From positions 2,542,001 through 2,606,000 of the forward strand of contig NZ_CP015401.2 in the NCBI RefSeq assembly GCF_001688725.2: 64,000 bases of DNA. Reading direction: 5' to 3'. Position 1 is the stretch's first letter. Every line of letters begins with the position of its first letter. A program made the translations under genes and the position numbers. Below are positions 52,244 to 61,211 of the stretch, in pieces. Source of the DNA: Bacteroides caecimuris. Its GTDB lineage: Bacteria; Bacteroidota; Bacteroidia; Bacteroidales; Bacteroidaceae. The notes under the pieces were generated by a model. It did no database searches, was not told the DNA's origin, and saw only the letters and a list, made by a program, of their open reading frames with translations.

Positions 52244-53017
52244 CTATCGATGCTTTAGAAATTTCTTAACTTCCCATTTTAATCGTTCAAAAAAGCTTTT
52301 ATCCCTCCAACTTCCATCACAAAAATGCATACAATAAGATTGTTTGATTCTTGTCGCAGGATTACCTGCAAAAACTGAGGAATTAAAAATCATCATATTA
52401 TTTTCCAATAATTGATCCTCGTCTTTATAAACAAATCCATATGCTGTAGCTATTGTTGCCATTATCCCAGGATTAATGATATCTATAAAAAGGCTACCAT
52501 CTTCTTTGACAAAATGTCTACTTCCAAAGTATTCCAAACATTCCTTTACAAATGCATTCCCTTTTTTTGCAGCAAAACATGCAGCCAGCAATCCGCACCC
52601 TTCTACTACATCACCTTTTTTCAAAGCGTGCCCATCTACATCAACACAATTTCTGCCTGACGAAATATAAATCTGAGGATGATATTCTACAGAGGTAAAA
52701 AAATCCCAATTAAGAAACTCATCAAAAGGACGAAATACTTTTACATCAGTATCTAAATATATTCCTCCCTCAGTATATATAGCATAATGCCTAATATAAT
52801 CTGACGCTAATGACCACTTCCCTTTGCTAATAGCTTCCTTAACCCAAGGAACTGAATTTACATCAAATACATTCTCATCCCAACATTTAATTTCATAATC
52901 AGGCATTTTCTCCTTCCAAGAATTAATGCAATCTATCACAGAACGAGGCTTAGAAGCATTCCCTAACCAAACATAATGTATTTTCTTTGGTATGTTACTT
53001 TCATTTTCCATCTTCAT
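52244..53017 (-). CDS. GT32-type glycosyltransferase (DXD sugar-binding)
   Basis: The 257-residue product has the Gly_transf_sug pattern: IPKKIHYVWLGNASKPRSVIDCINSWKEKMPDYEIKCWDE, SLASDYIRHYAIYTEGGIYLDTDVKVFRP with the D-T-D metal-binding motif, and a C-terminal YCMHFCDGSWRD. It ends 7 bases upstream of the wzy start on the same strand. Likely donors are UDP- or GDP-sugars; specificity is unknown. Confidence 0.92.
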   Translation of the reverse strand: MKMENESNIPKKIHYVWLGNASKPRSVIDCINSWKEKMPDYEIKCWDENVFDVNSVPWVKEAISKGKWSLASDYIRHYAIYTEGGIYLDTDVKVFRPFDEFLNWDFFTSVEYHPQIYISSGRNCVDVDGHALKKGDVVEGCGLLAACFAAKKGNAFVKECLEYFGSRHFVKEDGSLFIDIINPGIMATIATAYGFVYKDEDQLLENNMMIFNSSVFAGNPATRIKQSYCMHFCDGSWRDKSFFERLKWEVKKFLKHR

Positions 53018-53112
53018 ACTTACTTTTTATTATCGTCACATATAGACTAACCAAATCACAATATAAAATACTCCATATTACAAATGTTTATTACATATTT
53101 CCATAAACACAG

Positions 53113-54090
53113 TTATTTTTGTGAAGAAAGACTTTTTTTTGATGCAGACTTTAAGTTCAAAGAACTCATAACAACAGAATGAAGTCGTCTTATTGTCCAA
53201 AAATGATATCCTTTAATAGCACTGATAAAATAATAGACAGTCACTATACGTTCATTTTGAAAAAGCATCAAACATACATTCAAACAAAGCTTTATAAGGA
53301 TTTTGATATAAGATATATAGTGATAGATAATAGATTTTTTTTCATTTATAGCAAAATCATATGCCATAAGAACAGGTACGGATAATCCAAATCCTTTAGA
53401 CATAGATACTAAATACTTATAACTCAATCTTTTTTCTGAGAGAACATGAACAAATGTTACTTTCTCCGTTGCTGCAAGCACACAATGTCTAAGCAATATT
53501 AACTTTGTTATTTCACTATCATCACCTGCAAGTAAACGATTCCCACATCGACCAGTTAATAATAACACATAATGCGAATCATATATTTCTTTTAATAATG
53601 AAGCCCTAACACACAGCCCTGCACCATATAAATAAGTCTCACCCTTTTGTGGTCCTATAGCATATATTGGCAAATGCTTTTTTACAAAATGATGTGGTAT
53701 CCCTTGAAATTCTGCAACTCCCATTCCACCACATGCACCTAATAGTGGATTAGACTCCATCATTTCAAACATTTGCTCTATATATGTATCACATAATAAA
53801 TTATCATCATCACAAAATTGAATATAAGAATATTGAGCCTCTTCCACTCCCCTTTTTCGGGCATGAACTAATCCTTGTTTGGGTTCATTAATAACTTTAT
53901 GTGGTATGGATGCATTATTTAGCAATCTATTTGCAATTACATCTGTGCCATCTGTTGAAGCATTATTTACTACTATAATTTCCCAAGCAATGGAATTATT
54001 TAGCTTTTGCTTCAGTAATGCATTCAAACAACGCTCTATAATCCAAGCACTATTATAACAACAAACAATTACACTTACTCCTTTGGACAT
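53113..54090 (-). CDS. GT2 family glycosyltransferase
   Basis: The 325-residue GT-A protein starts VSVIVCCYNSAWIIERCLNALLKQKL, has EIIVVNNASTDGTDVIANRL and the metal-site YIQFCDDDNLLCDTYIEQM, and a C-terminal membrane-associated helical part. It overlaps the pyruvyl transferase gene by 16 bases, so they are translationally coupled. Confidence 0.93.
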   Translation of the reverse strand: MSKGVSVIVCCYNSAWIIERCLNALLKQKLNNSIAWEIIVVNNASTDGTDVIANRLLNNASIPHKVINEPKQGLVHARKRGVEEAQYSYIQFCDDDNLLCDTYIEQMFEMMESNPLLGACGGMGVAEFQGIPHHFVKKHLPIYAIGPQKGETYLYGAGLCVRASLLKEIYDSHYVLLLTGRCGNRLLAGDDSEITKLILLRHCVLAATEKVTFVHVLSEKRLSYKYLVSMSKGFGLSVPVLMAYDFAINEKKSIIYHYISYIKILIKLCLNVCLMLFQNERIVTVYYFISAIKGYHFWTIRRLHSVVMSSLNLKSASKKSLSSQK

Positions 54091-55037
54091 ATTTTTTTTG
54101 ATATAAATTCCACGTTATCTAAATCAAAGAGCCATGTATCGAAAAAAGAACTATTCTTTCCATAAGAATTATCAAAGAAAAAGAAAGGTTTATTTAGCAG
54201 AATTGACAAAATTGCTACATGCAATCTTGTTGTGTATATATTTTTGTATTGAGAAACAAATTCTACTCCCTGAGCAATAACTCTATTCCTATAATAATAA
54301 AAAGCAAATATATCTCCTATTGGAAAATTTGTTTTTATTTGAATACTCACCAACTTATATAAAAGCCGTAAAAGCAATGATTTCTTTTCCATAGAAGGCC
54401 AATCCCTTACCTCAACCCACCTTTCTCCCTTAATATATTCATTAAAATCCCAATCTACTATTTCCTTGTCTTTCCGCTTTAATAACAAAGCTTTATCACG
54501 TACCTTACCAACAAAACGATGAATATACTGCAAATCAATATAAAAAGCCATATCTGGAATTAGTAGTATCTGATTAGAGGTACTCATTTTCAACAAATCA
54601 TAGCTACGTTTATCTCTCACACATATTGTTAACCTACTATGATCTGATAAAAGAACACATTCTTTTTTTAAAATGAAATCATCTGTATAAAATACTGTTT
54701 GTGGAAGGATTACAATTTTATTTTGAGGATATTTTTCTATTATTTTCAAACGAAAAGCTTGATGTTCTATCCATATATCACCAAAATTCCCTCCTCCTTG
54801 TAAAAGAATAATAACATTAGAATCTAATATCCCAAAATCAAAAGTGTCTATTGAAGCCCTCTTCAAACATTTATGAGAAAGAGTTCTTAAAAAATTTTCC
54901 GTTCCTTCCCATATTAAAACATCTCCAACATTATCATAATATGGAAGTCCCAATAAAACATAGTCATTATCAATAACAGGAATTAATGCCTTTGCAATTT
55001 CTGTTCTTAGCTTATTTATCTTTTCGTTAAAATCCAT
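54075..55037 (-). CDS. Polysaccharide pyruvyl transferase family protein
   Basis: Transfers pyruvate from phosphoenolpyruvate to a sugar as a ketal, giving the polymer a negative charge. The 320-residue product has the family pattern LGLPYYDNVGDVLIWEGTENFL, NVIILLQGGGNFGDIW, ICVRDKRSYDLL and a C-terminal YTTRLHVAILSILLNKPFFFFDNSYGKN. It overlaps the radical SAM gene by 11 bases and the GT2 gene by 16 bases. Confidence 0.92.
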   Translation of the reverse strand: MDFNEKINKLRTEIAKALIPVIDNDYVLLGLPYYDNVGDVLIWEGTENFLRTLSHKCLKRASIDTFDFGILDSNVIILLQGGGNFGDIWIEHQAFRLKIIEKYPQNKIVILPQTVFYTDDFILKKECVLLSDHSRLTICVRDKRSYDLLKMSTSNQILLIPDMAFYIDLQYIHRFVGKVRDKALLLKRKDKEIVDWDFNEYIKGERWVEVRDWPSMEKKSLLLRLLYKLVSIQIKTNFPIGDIFAFYYYRNRVIAQGVEFVSQYKNIYTTRLHVAILSILLNKPFFFFDNSYGKNSSFFDTWLFDLDNVEFISKKICPKE

Positions 55038-56142
55038 GCTTTACCTTAAATAGAATTCGTTTAACAAAGTTTTTAGCATCAGACTTTATTCTTAAAATAC
55101 GAATCAATCTATTGACCTTCATTTTTTCTACTTCAGTATATTCCTTATTTGATTCGTATAATTTTGTATTCATAAAAGCCTTCATTTTAGGCTGTAGCCA
55201 TTCAGTTCCATAAATCGTTATACGATTTCTCAGTTCACCATACGTAGGAGTCCTCAATTCTGGAATGTCGCCAAGAGCTAAAAAAGCATGTCCGTTATAA
55301 CAATGATACTGATTACAATTATTTCCAACAGGAATGAATTTTATTGGCTTAGTTATATCCTTATATATATTTTGTTTAAAATAAGAACAATAACATTGAG
55401 AAGCTTCTCCTGTTCCTATATTCACACTTAAAGACCAATCACCAGCATAACAAAATTCTTTTCTTTTCACTCCAAAAATAGACATCTTATAATCAAAAAA
55501 CTCGGAATTGAACACTCCCCAAGTTTTCTGATATTCATTACGAGACATTTTTGTTAGAATTGGTAATTTTTCTATTTTACAGCGTTCATCACGAGCAACA
55601 GTAACATGATTTAGCGCACCCAAATATTTCAATGCTTCCTCTTTCATTTCATTTATATAAGGAACTAATTCATCAGATGGTGTGGCCTCAAGTGTAAATG
55701 AACACCCTACATCACGCATTTTACAAACATTCCTAAAAAAGATATGTAATAGATTCCTTTTTTTTAATTCCAAATAATGATATGAAAATTTGAAAAACAA
55801 ACGTTCTCTTAACTCTTTTGGAAATTGAGCGATCTCATCAAAACGTTTTGAACACGTTGCATTAGTCACAATCATTACATAATGCCCTTCCTCTAATAAT
55901 GCTTTTGTATACCCAACTACCTCAGCAGGCAATAAAGTCTCCCCTCCTCCACATAAATTAATCAAGCATGTACCTCCTAATCTGTCTTTTGATAATGCTT
56001 TACGAATAAATGCTGCATCATATCTGAATTTGGGTAATTTTGTATCAAAAAGACGTTGGTGGGTAATGTAACAATAATGACATCTTAACGTACAACTCGT
56101 TACAGGAACATATCCATCAATGAAACGCTTAATCCTTTCCAT
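55027..56142 (-). CDS. Radical SAM protein with C-terminal cysteine-rich region
   Basis: The 371-residue product has the CxxxCxxC motif at Cys17, Cys21 and Cys24 (CTLRCHYC), a GGGETLL glycine motif near 66, and a C-terminal cysteine cluster (FCYAGDWSLSVNIGTGEASQCYC, then NNCNQYHC) that suggests an auxiliary iron-sulfur site of the SPASM type. It lies in the middle of the capsule operon, overlapping the pyruvyl transferase gene. Radical SAM proteins are unusual in capsule loci; it may modify a sugar, a lipid-linked unit or a peptide. The substrate cannot be read. Confidence 0.88.
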   Translation of the reverse strand: MERIKRFIDGYVPVTSCTLRCHYCYITHQRLFDTKLPKFRYDAAFIRKALSKDRLGGTCLINLCGGGETLLPAEVVGYTKALLEEGHYVMIVTNATCSKRFDEIAQFPKELRERLFFKFSYHYLELKKRNLLHIFFRNVCKMRDVGCSFTLEATPSDELVPYINEMKEEALKYLGALNHVTVARDERCKIEKLPILTKMSRNEYQKTWGVFNSEFFDYKMSIFGVKRKEFCYAGDWSLSVNIGTGEASQCYCSYFKQNIYKDITKPIKFIPVGNNCNQYHCYNGHAFLALGDIPELRTPTYGELRNRITIYGTEWLQPKMKAFMNTKLYESNKEYTEVEKMKVNRLIRILRIKSDAKNFVKRILFKVKHGF

Positions 56143-56148
56143 AAATAT

Positions 56149-58485
56149 TTAGTTTATATAAATAGCTCCATTCGTTAGTTCTAAAAACTTATCTATTTTA
56201 TAATTACTCAACAAATCATTAAATAACCATTCATGAGTAAGCACAACAATAGTATCTTTCTGTACTAAATTGTTCATCCACTCAAGATTCAAGAATGCGT
56301 AGTCTGATATTTTCTCAAATCTCAAATCTGTTTTGCAATAAACCAAGCCATTTTTGTGGATTGTATCTGAATTTAGTCTATCAACTTCCAAAGAAGTACA
56401 ATCATAACTTAACCGAGAATCATCTGCTGTCAACAAAACCTTAGTACTTGGTTTTAACAAGTTCAAAAGCTGCCTATCACCTTGAAAACCATGTAATTGA
56501 ACCATATGAGCAACACTTTTATTACCTGCAAATTTTGTTATACTAGTACACACGTTATTGTAAGATTTCTCAAATTCTTCCAAAGATTGCATATTCATAG
56601 ATGCGGTACTGGCATGAAAGGCAAACTTTAACCAGTCGCTATTTTCTTGAAATTCTTTCTTAAATTTATCAGTTACATGGTCTATTCTGAATTTGTCATT
56701 TTTCTCATAAACATAGAGTGTAAACTTACTTCCATATTTTTTATGTTTTTCTCTCAAATATGCAAAGAATGAATTTTCAAACAAACTATTGTATTCATTC
56801 TCATGTACAGTTATGTCGTCAAGGCATTGCCACACATCATCATACGAGAAATGAATATTTACATTCTTCACATTTAAAGCCTGCTTTCCATTATCGTGTG
56901 ACATCAAACTTATACAGAAATACACAAAAAACAAAAGAGATAATATTTTCAAGAATTTGATTATAACACTAAATTTGAACCTACGAGTATTTTCAATAAT
57001 AGCTATCTTTTCCTCATTGGAAAGCCCTACAAGATAAACAACCGTAAGAGATATAATAATAGAAACTAAACAAATACAAAGTAGGCATAATATTGTAGGA
57101 GGGAATATTATTTTCAAATATAATGGAATAATCAAACTAATTCCAAATGTAATGAAACACCTTAGAATTACATTTTTACTATATTCCAAAGCAGTTATAC
57201 CAATATAAATATAAAGAAAATATAAACGACAAAACATAGCTATTAAACTTAAAACTATAATAGCTATAAAAGCTGCTCCCGGTGAATATCCCAAAGCATA
57301 TAGAGCGTATGAAATGGGAAAAGAAATTATTTGTATAAGACTTATTATAATTTGATAATTACGAATCCTACCAGTAGCTTGAATTGCGGCTCCCATCGTA
57401 TATACAAAACACTCAACTAAAGATACAACAATGACTAATTGAGTTAAATAGACCGAATACTCTGGTATCTGTTTAAGCCACAATAGCAATATTTCGTGAC
57501 AATATATTAATATTGGTATTGATATAAGCATGAGTAAGAAAAAAGACACCTTCCCGCCTACAAACAACAAAAATCTTACCCTAACATTATCTCCACTTGA
57601 ATACGATTTTATTATTTGTGGATTCAAAGCTATTGTAAAATTATTCGTAAAATTCATCACACACCTATTTACTTGTTGTGCAATTGCATTAGCTGCATTT
57701 ACTGTAGGTCCAAAAAAAATGTTCATCAGTATATTTAGCCCTTGATCTTTTAACAAAGAAGCAAAAGAACCAAATATACTCCAAAAAGAGAAACCAAGCA
57801 TCTGTCTTAACGCTGGTTTATCAGAATGTAAGCAAACAACACATTCCTTAAATAACTTCTTACAATAAAAAAAATAGAACATAAACATTAGAAATGTAAT
57901 TACCCAATTACAAATACCTAATGTTATTAACTTATCAAATGGCGCTTTCAATATAATATAAGCAATTGCTAATTTTAATATAGCATCAGAAAGACCTAAG
58001 TATGCATAAATCTTCATCCGCTCATGTGCAATTATCAATGAATTGAAAGGTACTTGAATAATAGTCAAAAAAGAAGAAAAAATGGCACATTGAAAAATTA
58101 TGTTACAGGCCAATATTCTATTAGACGGAATAACAAGTTTATAATTTATCAAGTATAAACCAATACTTTCTCCTAAAAGCACAACAATCATAGCAAAAGC
58201 ACTATGAATAAACAAAGCTGTTGAAAAGATAGCCTGCAACTTTTTAATATTCGAATTTCCCAATTCAAAAGTGAGAAACCTCGATGTTGATACAGCTAAA
58301 GAACCATTAATAAAACTAAATAAAACAATAGTACCTGAGATTATATTATTCAAGCCATAATCTACCGCACCTAATGCATTTAATATTATACGTGATGTAA
58401 ATAATGTCACTAACATTGTTAACATCATACGTATATATAAAAAAACTGTATTTTTAGCTATAACCTTATTTTGATTTTGTGCCAC
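56149..58485 (-). CDS. Wzx-type flippase fused to a polysaccharide deacetylase-like domain
   Basis: Residues 1 to about 525 form a MATE-like flippase with about fourteen membrane helices (NTVFLYIRMMLTMLVTLFTSRIILNALGAVDYG at the start), which would move lipid-linked repeat units outward. Residues about 529-778 form a separate soluble domain with FSYDD (Asp549, Asp550), WLKFAFHAST (His624), LLTADDSR and VVLTHEW (His751), matching in order the Asp-Asp and His motifs of NodB-like deacetylase folds. One frame covers both parts without interruption. Wzx proteins are normally about 400-500 residues. The last helix (about 508-524) would place the extra domain on one membrane face, probably outside; enzymatic activity is inferred. 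Confidence 0.85.
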   Translation of the reverse strand: MAQNQNKVIAKNTVFLYIRMMLTMLVTLFTSRIILNALGAVDYGLNNIISGTIVLFSFINGSLAVSTSRFLTFELGNSNIKKLQAIFSTALFIHSAFAMIVVLLGESIGLYLINYKLVIPSNRILACNIIFQCAIFSSFLTIIQVPFNSLIIAHERMKIYAYLGLSDAILKLAIAYIILKAPFDKLITLGICNWVITFLMFMFYFFYCKKLFKECVVCLHSDKPALRQMLGFSFWSIFGSFASLLKDQGLNILMNIFFGPTVNAANAIAQQVNRCVMNFTNNFTIALNPQIIKSYSSGDNVRVRFLLFVGGKVSFFLLMLISIPILIYCHEILLLWLKQIPEYSVYLTQLVIVVSLVECFVYTMGAAIQATGRIRNYQIIISLIQIISFPISYALYALGYSPGAAFIAIIVLSLIAMFCRLYFLYIYIGITALEYSKNVILRCFITFGISLIIPLYLKIIFPPTILCLLCICLVSIIISLTVVYLVGLSNEEKIAIIENTRRFKFSVIIKFLKILSLLFFVYFCISLMSHDNGKQALNVKNVNIHFSYDDVWQCLDDITVHENEYNSLFENSFFAYLREKHKKYGSKFTLYVYEKNDKFRIDHVTDKFKKEFQENSDWLKFAFHASTASMNMQSLEEFEKSYNNVCTSITKFAGNKSVAHMVQLHGFQGDRQLLNLLKPSTKVLLTADDSRLSYDCTSLEVDRLNSDTIHKNGLVYCKTDLRFEKISDYAFLNLEWMNNLVQKDTIVVLTHEWLFNDLLSNYKIDKFLELTNGAIYIN

Positions 58486-58616
58486 AATAACCTTTATACA
58501 ACTAACAAATTACTATCTTCCCAGTATATTTCGATTAGCCTTTCCCTACTCAATACTTAGATATATTTTTCAGTTCTTTTATTAATTCTATATATACCAA
58601 ATCAATACAATCCATT

Positions 58617-60029
58617 CTAATACGCATTCTTCTCTCCCACAATCACATTCGCCACAGTCTTATAAATGATATATAAGTCAAGCAGCATTGTCCAATGCTC
58701 CATATACCAGATATCAGCCTTCACACGTTCCTCCATCTGGGAAAGTTCCCTCGTTTCACCACGGAAACCATGCGTTTGAGCCCAACCTGTCACCCCAGGT
58801 TTTATAAAATGCCGCACCATATACTTATCAATCAAACGAGCATAAGTCTCCGTATGAGCCAACATGTGAGGACGAGGACCAACTATCGACATATCACCCT
58901 TAAAGACATTGATAAACTGGGGAAGTTCGTCTATATTAGAACGACGAAGAAAGTTCCCAAAACGAGTTTTACGGGGATCATCAGCCGTAGCCTGTTTACT
59001 GTCGGCTTCATCATTCACTTTCATTGAACGGAATTTGTAACACACAAAATCCCCACCATTCAAACCTGTACGCATCTGCTTAAAGAATATAGGACCGGGA
59101 GAAGTCAACTTGATGATACTTCCTACGATGAGATAAACAAAAGGAAAAACTGTTACCAGAAAAAGACCGGAGAAAACAATATCGAACAGACGTTTTAATA
59201 TCCGGTTCTCCATCTTACTCAAAGGCTCATAACGCAGATTCAAGATAGGCATATTGCCAACCATACTATGCCAGATACGACGGGGAAAACCTTTGCAGAC
59301 ATTGGGGACACCATGAAAATAAAGCAAGTGGTTCTCACAATAATTCATGATAGAGAAATTATAACGCCCCTCCTCCATCGACAGGGAGCAAAAAACATGC
59401 TTGATTCCCGGATGTACGGACATGAAATCTGAAAATCCGTCGGGATTACCCAGATAGGAACATTGTGAGGAAAGCTCCTCATTCGGGTTGATGTCAAAAT
59501 AACCTACAACCTCATACAACGAGGATGCCAGGGAATTCTCCATCTCTTCATACAATACCTGCATGTTATTGCCACCTCCTATAAAAACGGCATAACGACG
59601 GTGCTTGCCCTTGGCACAATAAGCTATCATAAACTCACGGATGATGATACGGTAAATGCTTAAAATGACAAAGAGGAAGGCAAAATAGGCGACAAAGAAG
59701 AACGGAGAATAGATAGAGATTCCACTGAAGGTCATGATACATGCCCAAAAGATGAAAAACGCTATTATATTCTTCAACACGCGCAACACTAGTTGGTCGG
59801 GACGAATCCCACGACTGTCCCAGACCTTCCCGCGGGAGCCTGAACAGGCAAGATAACAGAGGGTCAACGAAGTCACCATCCAGGAAACCCGGCAGGAAAA
59901 AGGCAAAGAAACAAAGGCTTCTTCCCAAAAGAAAAGGAGCAAGAATAAAACCAGGTTCAGGATGATCAGATCTCCTAAAACTGCAATAAATTCTATGAAT
60001 TTATTGATTTGGCTAGTGGTTGATACCAT
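58617..60029 (-). CDS. Undecaprenyl-phosphate sugar phosphotransferase (WcaJ/WbaP type)
   Basis: Starts the capsule unit by moving a sugar 1-phosphate, probably hexose, to undecaprenyl phosphate. The 470-residue polyisoprenyl-phosphate transferase has four or five N-terminal helices, a CoA-binding-like middle, and the catalytic C-terminal domain: RLFDIVFSGLFL membrane-dipping helix, KLTSPGPIFFKQMRTG, CYKFRSMKVN, LRRSNIDELPQFINVFKGDMSIVGPRP (split) and KPGVTGWAQ. Family length is normal. Confidence 0.94.
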   Translation of the reverse strand: MVSTTSQINKFIEFIAVLGDLIILNLVLFLLLFFWEEAFVSLPFSCRVSWMVTSLTLCYLACSGSRGKVWDSRGIRPDQLVLRVLKNIIAFFIFWACIMTFSGISIYSPFFFVAYFAFLFVILSIYRIIIREFMIAYCAKGKHRRYAVFIGGGNNMQVLYEEMENSLASSLYEVVGYFDINPNEELSSQCSYLGNPDGFSDFMSVHPGIKHVFCSLSMEEGRYNFSIMNYCENHLLYFHGVPNVCKGFPRRIWHSMVGNMPILNLRYEPLSKMENRILKRLFDIVFSGLFLVTVFPFVYLIVGSIIKLTSPGPIFFKQMRTGLNGGDFVCYKFRSMKVNDEADSKQATADDPRKTRFGNFLRRSNIDELPQFINVFKGDMSIVGPRPHMLAHTETYARLIDKYMVRHFIKPGVTGWAQTHGFRGETRELSQMEERVKADIWYMEHWTMLLDLYIIYKTVANVIVGEKNAY

Positions 60030-60047
60030 ATCATATAAATATTGATT

Positions 60048-61181
60048 TTAGGCACATGCTTCTTTGAACTTATTCAGAAAATCTTTGCCGAATAAATTCC
60101 AAGAGATAACAATACAAACTGATAGGAAAATAAAAGCTAAGACATATACCTTACGACTGGTTCCCGAAGGATATAATGGTACCACAGCAGGCTCTACGAC
60201 AGCAAACACAGGTTTCTCTTCCTGAACCTTAGCCCTGGCAACCTGAAGCTGGCTGGCAACCTGGCTGTATACCTGGTAAGCCAGACTCATGTCATTCTGC
60301 AAACGTTCCTGTTCGGCACGGACACTCTGCAAAATGATATTGTCATGGGAGTCCATATAGTCGGCGTACTTCTTTTGAGCGGCATAATATTCTTGTTGAC
60401 GTTCTTTAAACAATTTCTCCAGATAAAGACAATCCTCTTTTGATTTGGAGGTACGATAATCTATAATGTATTCCTGCAACTTCTTAACTACAGAGTCAGC
60501 AACAACTGCAGCAACCTTAGAATCCTGAAAAGTTGCAGTAACGGAAGTCATTGAGGTTTTCTTATCCACAGAAGCAGTGATCTTTTCCTTCAAAGTCTCA
60601 ATTTTCTCCGTTTCCTTCTTTGAAAGTTCAATTATACCCTGACTTGTTTTATCAAAAGATGTAATTTCATCTTCCTCAATAAACAAGGACTTTACTCCGC
60701 CAATTACCATACCCGGGAGTCCGATTATATAACTCCACCAAGGAGAGGATTCCTCATCTAAATAAGTATTCAGTGTCATGACTTCATTCTTTGTTACCGG
60801 TATATCCATTACAGAAAGTTCCAGTAGAAAAGGAGTGGAAGAAACAATATCAGCAGATAAGGAAGCATTCAAGGCATCGGTTCCATCTCCCATAGAAACT
60901 CCACTGCCTAAAAAGGATGCGGCTAAACCGGATAAACCACCAGCTTTACTGCTTCCCATCTCTGGAGAAAGGGTAACTTCAACCGTATACTGCTTAGGGA
61001 TACTTATCGCAACAATAACACCAATTATCAGTCCGATACCGGCCGCTTTATAGATCTTCTTACGAATACCTATAACCTTACGAAGAAGATCCATCAAATC
61101 GATTTCAAGCTCCTCGTCATTGTGATTATTATACACCTGTTTTGTTTCCTTTTCAGATGCTTGTTCCATCAAAGTAGACAT
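60048..61181 (-). CDS. Wzz-type chain length determinant protein
   Basis: Sets polymer length with Wzy. The 377-residue product has two membrane helices (about residues 41-60 and 346-368) around a periplasmic coiled-coil region (KTEKIETLKEKI... LEKLFKERQQEYYAAQKKYADYMDS... LQNDMSLAYQVYSQVASQLQVARAKVQ) and the proline-rich VVPLYPSGTSRK before the last helix. No kinase domain is attached. Confidence 0.93.
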   Translation of the reverse strand: MSTLMEQASEKETKQVYNNHNDEELEIDLMDLLRKVIGIRKKIYKAAGIGLIIGVIVAISIPKQYTVEVTLSPEMGSSKAGGLSGLAASFLGSGVSMGDGTDALNASLSADIVSSTPFLLELSVMDIPVTKNEVMTLNTYLDEESSPWWSYIIGLPGMVIGGVKSLFIEEDEITSFDKTSQGIIELSKKETEKIETLKEKITASVDKKTSMTSVTATFQDSKVAAVVADSVVKKLQEYIIDYRTSKSKEDCLYLEKLFKERQQEYYAAQKKYADYMDSHDNIILQSVRAEQERLQNDMSLAYQVYSQVASQLQVARAKVQEEKPVFAVVEPAVVPLYPSGTSRKVYVLAFIFLSVCIVISWNLFGKDFLNKFKEACA

Positions 61182-61211
61182 AAAATAAATAAAGGTATTA
61201 TAAAGTATTCG

